Below, in pieces: positions 40,799-49,098 of a DNA stretch of 64,000 nucleotides (within the stretch, counting starts at the first letter, position 1; each line of letters starts with the position of its first letter). The position numbers and the translations under genes were made by a program. This DNA comes from DASQMT01 sp963827335 (GTDB taxonomy: Bacteria > Actinomycetota > Thermoleophilia > Solirubrobacterales > Solirubrobacteraceae). The stretch spans positions 434,001 to 498,000 of the forward strand of contig CAWHAP010000015.1 in NCBI GenBank assembly GCA_963827335.1, given 5' to 3'. The notes under the pieces were generated by a model, which was not told the origin of the DNA, ran no database searches, and saw nothing but the letters and a program-made list of their open reading frames with translations.

Positions 40799-42304
40799 CT
40801 ACGGCACGTCGGCCCGATCCGCCTCGGCGATGAGCGCGAGCCCGTCGGGGAGCGTGACGAAGCGGTCCACGATCAGCTGGCCGACGTTGCGGACGACCTT
40901 GCCGACGTAGTCGTCGTGCGTCGGGTACAGCGTCAGCAGCTTCTGCTGGCTGAACGGCTCCTCCCAGCCCGCGATGCGGCAGAACGAGGCCCCCGTCGCG
41001 TTGCCGTGCCACGTCGCCGTCGGCACGTCGACGTACGGCGAGCGGACGCCGCCGATCACGTTGCCGTGCTCGTCGAGCACCGGCTGGTCGTCCTCGACCT
41101 CGATCAGCTCGGCGCGCGGCGCCGCGATGCCGCGCCGGACCCACCGATCGAGGTTGCGGATCATCGCGTTCGTCGCCAGGCTCATCGACAGCCGGCTGCG
41201 CGGACCCTCGTTGCAGGCCACCGGCGGGACGGCCCGATTCGCCTGCACGATGTCCTCGGACCGGGCCGAGTAGTACAGCTCGTCCGGGCTGGCATGGCCG
41301 GCTCCGGCCACCTCGTAGTAGCGGTACCGGTCGCCCGGCGCATCGCCGTCCTCACGCAACGACGAGCGCGCGTTGAGGTAGTCCGACTGCGACATCGCCT
41401 TCAGCACCGGGACGCCGGCGTTCCTGATGACCCGGCGCGGGTCGCCGACCGGGATCGGCGGCTCGCATTGGTTGATCGCCGTCGCGCCGCCGGAGACCTG
41501 GACGACGTAGCCGTCGTAGATCGGGCCGCCGTTGCGGCGCACGTCGAGCGGATGGATCGCGTTCGCGTAGGTGGTCAGGAACGAGCCCGTCTGCGAGTAG
41601 CCGAAGCCGTACAGGCGCTCCACCCCGCCGCGGAGGGGGTTGCTCCTCGCATCGCTCTTGAGCCACTTGCCGACCTGGCTGTTGATGTCCCAGATCAGTC
41701 CGTTCTCCGTCGTCCGGGAGCTGTCGGCCGCCACCGTCGTGCAGTTCCCCGGATCGGACAGCGGCAGCGGATTCGCCCACGACAGCGCTCCGTAGCGCTC
41801 GGGGTCGAACGCCTTGAGCGCGTCCACCGCGATCGGCTTGGCCGTGATGCCGACCCACGCGTCGCCGCGCCGGATGATCTCCCTGTGGGCGAGCGCCCAA
41901 CCGATGTTCAGGTCGAACAGGTTCGACGGATTGAGCATCTCCACGACGACGTTGCCGCTGAAGTGCTTCGCCTGCTTCGGCCGCCGGACCAGGATGCGTG
42001 TGGTGTAGGGAGCGTCTGCCGTGCGCACGGTCGCCGGTCCGGGGCTCGTCCACGTGTAGACGTTGGCCTCGCCGCTGACGAGATGCTCGGTCTCGACGTA
42101 TCCCTCACGATTGAGGTTCTGCGGTCGCAGCTGGAACTTCGCTCCGCCGAAGGGATGCGACGACCCCGTCACCGGAATCGGCTTGGACACCGTCGGAACA
42201 GGCGTGTCCGCCGCCGCCGAGGGCCCGCCTGCGAGTGCCGCTGCGGGCAGCAGGACGGCAAGCGCGCGCCGACGCGCGCTGCGCGTGTGCATGACTCTGC
42301 TCAT
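40799..42304 (-). CDS. secreted alpha/beta hydrolase-domain protein, tandem copy 1
   Basis: The 501-residue protein has a signal peptide (ALAVLLPAAALAGGPSAAADT) and an alpha/beta hydrolase domain with nucleophile elbow GFGYSQTGSFL (about 216) and C-terminal His region YEVAGAGHASPDELYY. FSGNVVVEMLNPSNLFDLNI (about 115) and EGPRSRLSMSLATNAMIRNL (about 365) are shared with the adjacent paralogue. It is probably an exported esterase of the PF20091-like family. Only 34 bp separate the two copies, and both are downstream of a divergent AraC regulator. Confidence 0.83.
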   Translation of the reverse strand: MSRVMHTRSARRRALAVLLPAAALAGGPSAAADTPVPTVSKPIPVTGSSHPFGGAKFQLRPQNLNREGYVETEHLVSGEANVYTWTSPGPATVRTADAPYTTRILVRRPKQAKHFSGNVVVEMLNPSNLFDLNIGWALAHREIIRRGDAWVGITAKPIAVDALKAFDPERYGALSWANPLPLSDPGNCTTVAADSSRTTENGLIWDINSQVGKWLKSDARSNPLRGGVERLYGFGYSQTGSFLTTYANAIHPLDVRRNGGPIYDGYVVQVSGGATAINQCEPPIPVGDPRRVIRNAGVPVLKAMSQSDYLNARSSLREDGDAPGDRYRYYEVAGAGHASPDELYYSARSEDIVQANRAVPPVACNEGPRSRLSMSLATNAMIRNLDRWVRRGIAAPRAELIEVEDDQPVLDEHGNVIGGVRSPYVDVPTATWHGNATGASFCRIAGWEEPFSQQKLLTLYPTHDDYVGKVVRNVGQLIVDRFVTLPDGLALIAEADRADVP

Positions 42305-42338
42305 GGTTGCCTTCCGGTCGGCGTGATCGGTCTGTCGC

Positions 42339-43862
42339 CTAGGGGACGTCCGCCAGCGCGGCCTCGCGGATGAGGTCGAGCCCGTCGGGGAGGGTGATGA
42401 ACCGGCCGGCGACCAGCCGGCGGACGTTGCGGACGACCTTGCGGACGTAGGTGCCGTGGGTCGGGTACAGCGCCTGCAGCTCGGCCTCGCCGAACGGCCG
42501 CTCCCAGCCGGCGATGAAGCAGAACGAGGGACCGGTCGCGGTGCCGGACCAGGTGGCCGTCGGCACGTCCACGTACGGCGAACGCACCCCGCCGATCACG
42601 TTCCCGTGCTCGTCGAGCACCGGCTGTCCGTTCACGACCTCGATCGGCTCGGCGCGCGGCGGCGCGACCCCGCGGCGCACCCATCGATCCAGGTTGCGGA
42701 GCATGGCGTTCGTCGCAAGGCTCATCGAGAGCCGGCTCCGCGGTCCCTCGTTGCACCCGAGGGGCGGCACCGGGCGGCCGGCCTTCACGATGTCCTCGGG
42801 CTTGGCCGAGAAATGCAGCTCGTCCGGGCTCGCGTGGCCCGCGCCCGCGACCTCGTAGTGGCGGTAGGGATCCTTCCGTGCGTCGCTGTCCGGGCGCCGC
42901 GCGTCGATCCCGATCAGGTAATCCGACTGCGACATCGCCCTGATCACCGGCACGCCGATGTCGGAGATCTGCCGCCGCGGGTCCGTCACGGGCGGCGGGG
43001 GCTCGCACTGGTTGATGGGGACCAGGCCGACGAACGCCCCGCCCGCGACGGAGATGTGGTAGGCGTCGTAGATCGGGCGGCCGTCGGCGCGCACGGCGTG
43101 CGGACGGATCGCGTTGATGTAGGTCGCCAGGTAGCCGCCCGTCTGCGAGTAGCCGAAGCCGTACAGGCGCTCGACCGTCCGGCGCAGCGGGTTGCTCCTC
43201 GCGTCGCTCCTGAGCCATTCGCCGACCTGGCTGTAGATGTCCCAGATCAAGCCGTTCTCGGTCGTGCGGGAGCTGTCGCCCGGGATCAGCGTCGAGATCG
43301 TCGTGCAGTTCGCCGGATCGGCCAGCGGCAGGGGGTTGGCGAACGACAGCTTCCCGTAGCGCTCGGGGTCGAACGCCTTGAGCGCATCCACGGCGATCGG
43401 CTTCGCCGTGATCCCCACCCACGTGTCGCCGCGGCGCAGGAGCTCCTTGTGCGCGAGCGCCCACCCGATGTTCAGGTCGAACAGGTTCGTCGGGTTGAGC
43501 ATCTCCACGACGACGTTGCCGCTCGAGTGCCTCGCCTTCCTCGGCCGCCGCACCAGGATCCGCGTCGTATAAGGCGCCCCCGCCGTCCGCACCTTCGCCG
43601 GCCCTGGCGCCGGCCACGTATACACGTTCGCCTTCCCGCTGACCACGTACTCCTCCTCGACGAACCCGTACCTGGCCAGGTTCTGGGAGACCATCTGATG
43701 GTCCGCCGCGCCGAACGGATGGGACGTCGCGGTGACCGGGATCGGCCCACGGACGTCCGGGACGGGCGTCGCCGCCCGTGCCACGGCCGGACCCAGGAGC
43801 GCAAGCGCCACGCCGATCAGCGCCGCCAGGCCGCTGCGCCCGTCTGAAGCACCTCTCCGCAT
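42339..43862 (-). CDS. secreted alpha/beta hydrolase-domain protein, tandem copy 2
   Basis: The 507-residue protein, clearly homologous to the gene that follows it, has GFGYSQTGGYL, SSGNVVVEMLNPTNLFDLNI and EGPRSRLSMSLATNAML. It has its own signal peptide (AALIGVALALLGPAVARAAT). Differences are concentrated in a longer central loop (STLIPGDSSRTTENG; VAGGAFVGLVPINQCE) and the lid region. The ATG follows AGGAGAAGAGAG. It is the promoter-proximal gene of the pair and lies 67 bp from the AraC start, so both hydrolases probably form one AraC-controlled operon. Confidence 0.83.
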   Translation of the reverse strand: MRRGASDGRSGLAALIGVALALLGPAVARAATPVPDVRGPIPVTATSHPFGAADHQMVSQNLARYGFVEEEYVVSGKANVYTWPAPGPAKVRTAGAPYTTRILVRRPRKARHSSGNVVVEMLNPTNLFDLNIGWALAHKELLRRGDTWVGITAKPIAVDALKAFDPERYGKLSFANPLPLADPANCTTISTLIPGDSSRTTENGLIWDIYSQVGEWLRSDARSNPLRRTVERLYGFGYSQTGGYLATYINAIRPHAVRADGRPIYDAYHISVAGGAFVGLVPINQCEPPPPVTDPRRQISDIGVPVIRAMSQSDYLIGIDARRPDSDARKDPYRHYEVAGAGHASPDELHFSAKPEDIVKAGRPVPPLGCNEGPRSRLSMSLATNAMLRNLDRWVRRGVAPPRAEPIEVVNGQPVLDEHGNVIGGVRSPYVDVPTATWSGTATGPSFCFIAGWERPFGEAELQALYPTHGTYVRKVVRNVRRLVAGRFITLPDGLDLIREAALADVP

Positions 43863-43885
43863 GATCTCTCTTCTCCTCGGGCGTC

Positions 43886-43905
43886 GACACGATGGTCGGC
43901 GTGTC
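43886..43905. promoter_or_regulatory. inverted repeat between hydrolase operon and AraC gene
   Basis: GACACG (43886-43891) and CGTGTC (43900-43905) flank 8 nt in the 67 bp divergent gap, followed by TAGTAT (43915-43920) 9 nt before the AraC ATG. It is a candidate operator. Confidence 0.4.
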
Positions 43906-43929
43906 AGGTGGTCTTAGTATCTGCCGGTC

Positions 43930-44964
43930 ATGCGACAGTGCGCGAGGCGCTCGGCACGGGCAGGCAACGGGTCGGCACGGAGCGAAAAGAGCCCCATGCG
44001 GCCCGCTCTGGGCGACGTGTCCTGCGACCTGCGTGACGTCGAGACCGTGAACCTCACCGAGGGCTGGCTCGAGGTGCTCGCGCGGACCTACACCTTCGGC
44101 TTCTCGGTCCGGGCGGTCCCGGCGTCCGGCGAGACGTTCTCGGCCAGCACGTCGCGCTGGCAGCTCGGCAGGCTGGCGCTCGTCCAGACCGCGCACGATC
44201 GTGGCGAGGGCCGCAGGGGCCCGGCCGAGATCGCCGCCTCCGACCCCGACCTCGTCGGCTTGATGTACATGCGCCGCGGCACGATCGGCCTGGACTTCGA
44301 GGGAACGCCCGTCCTGCTTCGCGCCGGCGAGCTCGTGATGTGGGACACCGCGCGCCGCGGCGGCTTCACGACGTTCGGCAGGGTGGACAACCAGACCCTC
44401 GTCGTCCCGCGGGAGCGCCTCGCGATGGTGGCTCCGGGCTACGAGGCGATGTACGGCCGGCCGTTCCGCTCCGGCCATCCCGCCGCCAGGCTGATCGGAA
44501 GCTTCCTGGGCTCCCTCGTGCCGGTCGTCAGCAGCCTCGACGTCGCGGCGCGCGACGCCGTGGCCGATGCCGCGCTGGACATCGCACGAGCCGTCGTCGC
44601 GACACATGAGGACCCGCAACCGCGACAGCAGACCGCTGGGCGGCTCATGGCCGTGCTCCTCTACATCGACGCGAACCTCAACAACCCGAGCCTCTCCCCG
44701 GCGACGATCGCGCGGGCGAACGCCATCTCGCTCCGCACGCTGTACCGGTTGTTCGAGTCCACGGACGACAGCGTCGGCGCCGTCATCCGCGAGCGCAGGC
44801 TCAGCCGCTGCCGCGCCGATCTGCTGCGGGGCACCGACGAGTCGGTCACAGCGATCGCCTTCCACTGGGGCTTCCGCAACATGTCGTACTTCAGCCGCTC
44901 GTTCCGTGAGCGGTACGGCGTGTCTGCGCGCGAGCTGCAGATGGCAGCACGCGCGAAGCCGTGA
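43930..44964 (+). CDS. AraC-family transcriptional activator
   Basis: The 344-residue protein has an N-terminal AraC-binding-like (PF14525) domain (GLMYMRRGTIGLDFEGTPVL, ELVMWDTARRGGFTTFG) and a C-terminal HTH_18: SLSPATIARANAISLRTLYR, LFESTDDSVGAVIRERRLSR, GFRNMSYFSRSFRERYGVSA. These are the two helix-turn-helix motifs of the family. It is divergent from the tandem hydrolases and is their most likely regulator. A later in-frame ATG at 43996 is possible; TAGTAT favours 43930. Confidence 0.88.
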   Translation: MRQCARRSARAGNGSARSEKSPMRPALGDVSCDLRDVETVNLTEGWLEVLARTYTFGFSVRAVPASGETFSASTSRWQLGRLALVQTAHDRGEGRRGPAEIAASDPDLVGLMYMRRGTIGLDFEGTPVLLRAGELVMWDTARRGGFTTFGRVDNQTLVVPRERLAMVAPGYEAMYGRPFRSGHPAARLIGSFLGSLVPVVSSLDVAARDAVADAALDIARAVVATHEDPQPRQQTAGRLMAVLLYIDANLNNPSLSPATIARANAISLRTLYRLFESTDDSVGAVIRERRLSRCRADLLRGTDESVTAIAFHWGFRNMSYFSRSFRERYGVSARELQMAARAKP

Positions 44965-44985
44965 TCGGCCCGCGCCGCTCCGCGA

Positions 44986-45005
44986 AGTGCCTGCTGGAAG
45001 GCACT
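44986..45005. terminator. bidirectional hairpin between araC-type gene and tRNA-Val
   Basis: AGTGCCT (44986-44992) and AGGCACT (44999-45005) pair around 6 nt. It lies between convergent transcription units and could end both. Confidence 0.5.
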
Positions 45006-45012
45006 CTCCGGA

Positions 45013-45084
45013 TGGGCGCGGCGGGTTTCGAACCTGCGACCTCTCGCGTGTGAAGCGAGCGCTCTCCCACTGAGCTACGCGCCC
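45013..45084 (-). tRNA. tRNA-Val (anticodon CAC)
   Basis: The minus-strand cloverleaf has acceptor GGGCGCG/CGCGCCC, D-arm GCTC...GAGC, anticodon stem CTCGC/GCGAG with loop TTCACAC (anticodon CAC, reading GUG), T-loop TTCGAAA and discriminator A. CCA is not encoded. The T-stem (GCAGG/CCCGC) has one A-C mismatch at its third pair, which is unusual. A TAGACT box lies 12 nt upstream. Confidence 0.9.
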
Positions 45085-45095
45085 TCAGGGACGAT

Positions 45096-45120
45096 CAGTC
45101 TAGCCGCGGCGGCTAGACTG
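45096..45120. promoter_or_regulatory. palindromic divergent promoter for tRNA-Val and SRP RNA
   Basis: CAGTCTAGCC (45096-45105) and GGCTAGACTG (45111-45120) are perfect inverted copies around GCGGC. Each arm contains a -10-like TAGACT, one facing the tRNA and one facing the SRP RNA, whose first base is 7 nt downstream. Confidence 0.6.
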
Positions 45121-45126
45121 CGGCGT

Positions 45127-45400
45127 GGACCGTGCTAGGCGGGGAATTAGCGGTGCCCTGTACTCGCAATCCGCTCTAGCGGGGCTGAATCCCCTCCCAA
45201 GGGGCTCAGGCCCCCGGGGTCAGCGCGCTGCTCCAGGCGTTGATGGCCGGGTCCCACCCGACGTCGGCTCGTGAACCAGGTCAGGTCCGGAAGGAAGCAG
45301 CCTTAAGCGGTCACCGACGGGCGGCGTGGGGTCGCCCGTGCCGGAGCCGAGAGCAGTGGACGCGCCTGGGGAACCGGCTTCGACGGAGGGTGCACGGTCC
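45127..45400 (+). ncRNA. ffs: signal recognition particle RNA, large bacterial type with Alu domain
   Basis: The conserved domain IV core is GGTCCGGAAGGAAGCAGC around 45285-45301. The 5' part (GTGCTAGGCGGGGAATTAGC, then GGTGCCCTGTACTCGCAATC and GCTCTAGC) matches the Alu domain of Bacillus-type SRP RNA. The 5' end GGACCGTGC (45127-45135) pairs exactly with the 3' end GCACGGTCC (45392-45400). The length of about 274 nt fits the large type, whereas Streptomyces and Mycobacterium have the short 4.5S-like form. It is followed directly by dnaX, a common neighbour. Confidence 0.9.
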
Positions 45401-45424
45401 GCTCTTTCGTTCGCGGGAACGCCC

Positions 45425-45456
45425 GGCACGGGGGCTAGACTCAACCCCCCCGTGCC
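45425..45456 (+). terminator. hairpin overlapping the dnaX start
   Basis: GGCACGGGGG (45425-45434) pairs with CCCCCGTGCC (45447-45456) around a 12 nt loop containing TAGACT (45436-45441). The 3' arm contains the dnaX GTG. It may terminate SRP transcripts and also affect dnaX initiation. Confidence 0.45.
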
Positions 45457-47182
45457 CCAGGCCTCCGCCTCGCTCTACCGCCGCCACCGCCCCCGCACGT
45501 TCGCCGACGTCGTCGGGCAGGAGCACGTCGTCCGCACGCTGCGCAACGCGCTGGAGCAGGACCGCGTGCATCACGCCTACCTGTTCGTCGGCTCGCGCGG
45601 GACGGGCAAGACGTCGATGGCGAAGATCCTGGCCGCGTCGCTGAACTGCGAGCAGGGGCCGACCGTCACGCCGTGCGGCACCTGCGCCTCGTGCCGCGCG
45701 ATCGCCGAGGCGTCCTCGCTCGACGTGATCGAGATGGACGCGGCGTCGAACAACTCGGTCGACGACATCCGCGACCTGCGCGAGAAGGTCGCCTACGCGC
45801 CGGTCTCCGGCCGGCACAAGGTCTACATCCTCGACGAGGCGCACATGCTGACCACCGCCGCGTGGAACGCGTTCCTCAAGACGCTCGAGGAGCCGCCCCC
45901 GCACACGATCTTCGTGCTGGCGACGACGGAGGCCAACAAGGTCCTGCCGACCGTCGTGGACCGCTGCCACCGCTTCGACTTCGCCCGCCCGACCCAGGGC
46001 CAGATCGCCGGCGTGCTGCGGCGCGTCGCCGACGCGGAGGCGATCGCGGTCCCCGACGAGGCGTGCGCGCTGATCGCCCGCTCGGCCACGGGATCGTTCC
46101 GCGACGCGCTCGGCACGCTCGAGCAGCTCGTCTCCTACTCGGGGGCGTCCGTCACGCTCGAGGACGTGCTCGCCGTGCTCGGCGCGGCCGACGCCGACCT
46201 GCTGTTCGGCTGCGTCGACGCGGTCGACGCCGGGGACGCCGCGGACGCCCTGCGCGCCGCCGCGCGCCTGGCCGACTCCGGGCGCGACGTCGGCCGCTTC
46301 TTCGGCGATCTCGAGGCGCACCTGCGCGGGCTGATGATCGTGCAGACGCTCGGCGAGGTCCCGGAGGAGATCCGCGTCACCCCCGAGCAGGACGAGCGGC
46401 TGGCCGAGCAGGCCCGGCGCACCGGCCCGGCCACGGTGCTGCGGATGCTCGACCTGGTCGCGAACGCGCTGCGCGCGATGAAGGACGGCGCCGACCCGCG
46501 CACCCAGCTCGAGCTCGCGCTCGTGAAGGCCGCCCGGCCCGAGCACGATCCGTCGCTGCGGGCGCTCCTGGCACGGATCGAGCGGCTCGAGGCCGGCCGG
46601 CCCGCCGCACCCGCCGCCGCGGCCGCGCCCGTCCGCAGCCCGGACGTCCCGGCCACGCCGGCCGCCCGCGCCGCGCTCGCGCCGCCCCCGGCGCCCGAGG
46701 CGCCGGCCATCGTCGCGGCGACCGCCGAGATCGAGGGCGCGCCGGCGATCACCGCGGTGGCCGTCGTGGCGCCCGGCGGCGACGTGTCCGAGCCCCGGGT
46801 GGCGGTCGGCGTCGAGCTCGACCTCCCGGGGCTCTCGGAGCTGTGGCCGGCCGTCCTCGCGCAGGTCCAGGAGCGGCCGATGCTCCACGCGCTGATCGAG
46901 AACGCCCGCCCGTCGCGGCTCGACGGCGGCGAGCTCACGCTCAGCTGGGCCGAGTCCGCCGCCTTCTACAAGCGCAAGGCCGAGGACCCGGCCTGCCGGG
47001 AGCAGATCGCCACCGCGATCCGCTCGGTCACCGGCAGCTCGCTGCGCCTCGCCTACGCCCTCGCGGACGACGACGCCGAGCACGAGCGCGCCGCCGCGCC
47101 CATCCTGTCGGAGGACGAGCTCATCGACACCTTCATGCGAGAGTTCGACGCCGAGGAGCTTCCAGCCGAAGAGGAGTCCTGA
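45452..47182 (+). CDS. dnaX: DNA polymerase III subunit gamma/tau
   Basis: The 576-residue clamp-loader ATPase opens LYRRHRPRTFADVVGQEHVV, followed by Walker A GSRGTGKTSMAK (about 45), a zinc module CEQGP...CGTCASCRA (about 66-86), Walker B YILDEAHMLT (about 128) and sensor region GSFRDALGTLEQL (about 214). Residues 370-450 form an Ala/Pro-rich linker, and the C-terminal domain (LWPAVLAQVQERPMLHALIE) is the short tau-like tail. The GTG start follows TAGACT by 10 nt. It is coupled to ybaB (TGATG). Confidence 0.95.
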   Translation: MPQASASLYRRHRPRTFADVVGQEHVVRTLRNALEQDRVHHAYLFVGSRGTGKTSMAKILAASLNCEQGPTVTPCGTCASCRAIAEASSLDVIEMDAASNNSVDDIRDLREKVAYAPVSGRHKVYILDEAHMLTTAAWNAFLKTLEEPPPHTIFVLATTEANKVLPTVVDRCHRFDFARPTQGQIAGVLRRVADAEAIAVPDEACALIARSATGSFRDALGTLEQLVSYSGASVTLEDVLAVLGAADADLLFGCVDAVDAGDAADALRAAARLADSGRDVGRFFGDLEAHLRGLMIVQTLGEVPEEIRVTPEQDERLAEQARRTGPATVLRMLDLVANALRAMKDGADPRTQLELALVKAARPEHDPSLRALLARIERLEAGRPAAPAAAAAPVRSPDVPATPAARAALAPPPAPEAPAIVAATAEIEGAPAITAVAVVAPGGDVSEPRVAVGVELDLPGLSELWPAVLAQVQERPMLHALIENARPSRLDGGELTLSWAESAAFYKRKAEDPACREQIATAIRSVTGSSLRLAYALADDDAEHERAAAPILSEDELIDTFMREFDAEELPAEEES

Positions 47183-47607
47183 TGCCCCAGCCGCCCAACC
47201 TCGGCGCCCTGCTCCAGCAGGCGCAGAAGATGCAGGAAGAGATGATGGCCGCGCAGGAGAAGCTCAAGGACGAGCAGGTCGAGGCGTCGGCCGGCGGCGG
47301 CATGGTCAAGGTCGTGATGACGGGCGACCTGGAGCTGAAGTCGCTCGCGATCGACCCCGACGCGGTCGACCCCGAGGACGTCGAGATGCTCCAGGACATG
47401 GTCATGGCGGCGATCAACGAGGCGCTGCGCCAGGCCATGGAGCTGCAGAGCAAGGCGACCGGCGCCGGCGGCATGGACCCGTCCGCGGCCATGGACATGC
47501 TCGGCGGCCTCGGCGGGCTGGGCGGCGCCCTCGGCGGCGGCGCCGGTGGCGGCGGCCTGCCCGGCGGCGCGCCGCCGAACCGCGCCGCGCGGCGCAAGCA
47601 GAGGTAG
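47182..47607 (+). CDS. ybaB: YbaB/EbfC nucleoid-associated protein
   Basis: The 141-residue protein has the YbaB core NLGALLQQAQKMQEEMMAAQ, VEASAGGGMVKVVMTGDLEL, LQDMVMAAINEALRQAMELQ, which forms a DNA-binding dimer. A glycine-rich C-terminal extension (GGLGGLGGALGGGAGGGGLP) and a basic end (RAARRKQR) are longer than in E. coli YbaB. The ATG overlaps the dnaX stop. It is part of the conserved dnaX-ybaB-recR operon. Confidence 0.94.
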   Translation: MPQPPNLGALLQQAQKMQEEMMAAQEKLKDEQVEASAGGGMVKVVMTGDLELKSLAIDPDAVDPEDVEMLQDMVMAAINEALRQAMELQSKATGAGGMDPSAAMDMLGGLGGLGGALGGGAGGGGLPGGAPPNRAARRKQR

Positions 47608-47612
47608 CCGGC

Positions 47613-48218
47613 CTGCTCGCCCCGCCCGTCCAGCGCCTGGTCACCGAGCTCGGCAAGCTCCCCGGCATCGGCAACCGCACGGCCCAGCGCCTGGCGTTCC
47701 ACCTGCTCCGCGTCACGCCCGACGACGCCTACGCCCTGGCCGAGGCGATCCGCGACGTCAAGGACAAGATCGGGCTGTGCGAGGTGTGCTTCAACCTGGC
47801 GGAGGGCCCGCGCTGCACGATCTGCACGGACGAGCGCCGCGACCCGGCGCTGATCTGCGTGGTCGAGGAGCCCGGCGACGTGATCCCGGTCGAGCGCACG
47901 CACGAGTACCGCGGCCGCTACCACGTGCTCGGCGGCGCGCTCTCCCCGATCGACGGGGTCGAGCCCGAGCACCTCAAGATCGCGCAGCTGTACGCGCGCG
48001 TGGAGCGCGCCGACCCGCCGGTCCGCGAGGTCGTGCTCGCCACGAACCCGACGACGACCGGCGAGGCGACCGCGCTGCACATCGCCGACGGCCTGCGCAC
48101 CCGCATGGCCGACGTCGCGATCACGCGGCTCGCGTCCGGCCTGCCGGTCGGCGGCGACCTCGAGTACGCGGACGAGGTCACCCTCGGCCGCGCGTTCGCG
48201 GGCCGCCGCGCGCTGTGA
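47613..48218 (+). CDS. recR: recombination protein RecR, probable CTG start
   Basis: RecR acts with RecF/RecO in gap repair. The translation from 47613 reads LLAPPVQRLVTELGKLPGIG, with the family HhH motif KLPGIGNRTAQRLAFHLL, a zinc finger (CEVCFNLAEGPRCTIC) and the Toprim domain (LICVVEEPGDVIPVERT; TNPTTTGEATALHI). There is no ATG, GTG or TTG before GTG 47784, which would delete the HhH and half the zinc finger. CTG 47613 has AGAGG 8 nt upstream, is 5 nt after the ybaB stop and gives 201 residues, the normal length. Confidence 0.92.
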   Translation: MLAPPVQRLVTELGKLPGIGNRTAQRLAFHLLRVTPDDAYALAEAIRDVKDKIGLCEVCFNLAEGPRCTICTDERRDPALICVVEEPGDVIPVERTHEYRGRYHVLGGALSPIDGVEPEHLKIAQLYARVERADPPVREVVLATNPTTTGEATALHIADGLRTRMADVAITRLASGLPVGGDLEYADEVTLGRAFAGRRAL

Positions 48219-48222
48219 CGGA

Positions 48223-49038
48223 TCACGGCAGCGGCAGGAGCGGGCCGCGGAACGGCTCGGTGCCCGGCGCGAGCGTCACGTCCGCGCCGTGCGCGCGGGC
48301 GTAGGCGAGCTCGCGCGACAGGTCGCCGACGCCGTTGGACCCGGCCAGCGGCAGCAGCGCGAGCGTCGAGAGCGTGCCGAACGCCCGGCCCTGCCCGTCG
48401 ATGAACGCGCTGCCCGAGTCGCCGGGGATGCCCGGGGTGACGGTGATCACCGAGTGGTTCCAGCCGCCGGCGGACGGACCGAGCGAGACGCCCTCCTTCG
48501 GGCTCAGCTGCGCGATGCCCTGGCGCAGCGACGAGTTGCCGTACGAGAGCACCTTGGCGCCCGCGGCGACGGTGCCGGCGATGCCGGTCGGCCCGCCCCA
48601 GAACGGGATCGACGGATTGACCTTCGCGTGGTCGGCGGGGTCGAGCTCCACCAGCGCGAGGTCGTTGGACGCGCACGCGTCCGCGTCGGTCTCACCGGCC
48701 GCCTGCATGGCGAGCCACGAGCTGTAGGCGAGCGTGCCGGGCCGCGAGGCGCCCGTCACCTCGACCGGCGTGCCGAGCGGGAGCGAGCCGGCGTCGCATC
48801 CGTTCGTGTCGGTCGCCTCGCCCGTGCCGGCGCAGTGGGCCGCCTGTCCGATGAAGACGTCGTCGGCGTCGTAGAAGACGTAGTTCGCCGTGCACTGCCC
48901 GCCCGCGGTGTCGGTCTGGACGCCCGGATGCACCGGCGCGCCCGCCGCGGGCGCCCAGGCCGGCTCGGCCGCCGCGCTCGCCGCGCCCACGGCCGTCGCC
49001 ATCGTCGCCAGGACGGCCACCGTCGTTCCCCTGCCCAC
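48223..49038 (-). CDS. secreted trypsin-like serine protease
   Basis: The 271-residue protein has a signal peptide (TVAVLATMATAVGAASAAAE) and a chymotrypsin-fold domain. The catalytic His is in GQAAHCAG (about 68), Asp in SNDLALVELD (about 125) and Ser in GIPGDSGSAF (about 208). Cysteines (QCTANYV...AHC; NGCDAG...DACAS) can form disulfides. The GTG start follows GGGGAGG at 6 nt. The C-terminal extension LLPLAGSNGVGDL is short. The role outside the cell is unknown. Confidence 0.87.
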   Translation of the reverse strand: MGRGTTVAVLATMATAVGAASAAAEPAWAPAAGAPVHPGVQTDTAGGQCTANYVFYDADDVFIGQAAHCAGTGEATDTNGCDAGSLPLGTPVEVTGASRPGTLAYSSWLAMQAAGETDADACASNDLALVELDPADHAKVNPSIPFWGGPTGIAGTVAAGAKVLSYGNSSLRQGIAQLSPKEGVSLGPSAGGWNHSVITVTPGIPGDSGSAFIDGQGRAFGTLSTLALLPLAGSNGVGDLSRELAYARAHGADVTLAPGTEPFRGPLLPLP

Positions 49039-49098
49039 TGCTACCTCCCCGGATCGTCGCGTGCCAGTGCGAACGCGCCGGGCGGCGAGAACTTGCGC

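Noticed and set aside
47546..48304. Alternative plus-strand frame over recR
   Set aside because: It is Arg/Pro/Ala-rich with no motifs, while the other frame gives RecR.
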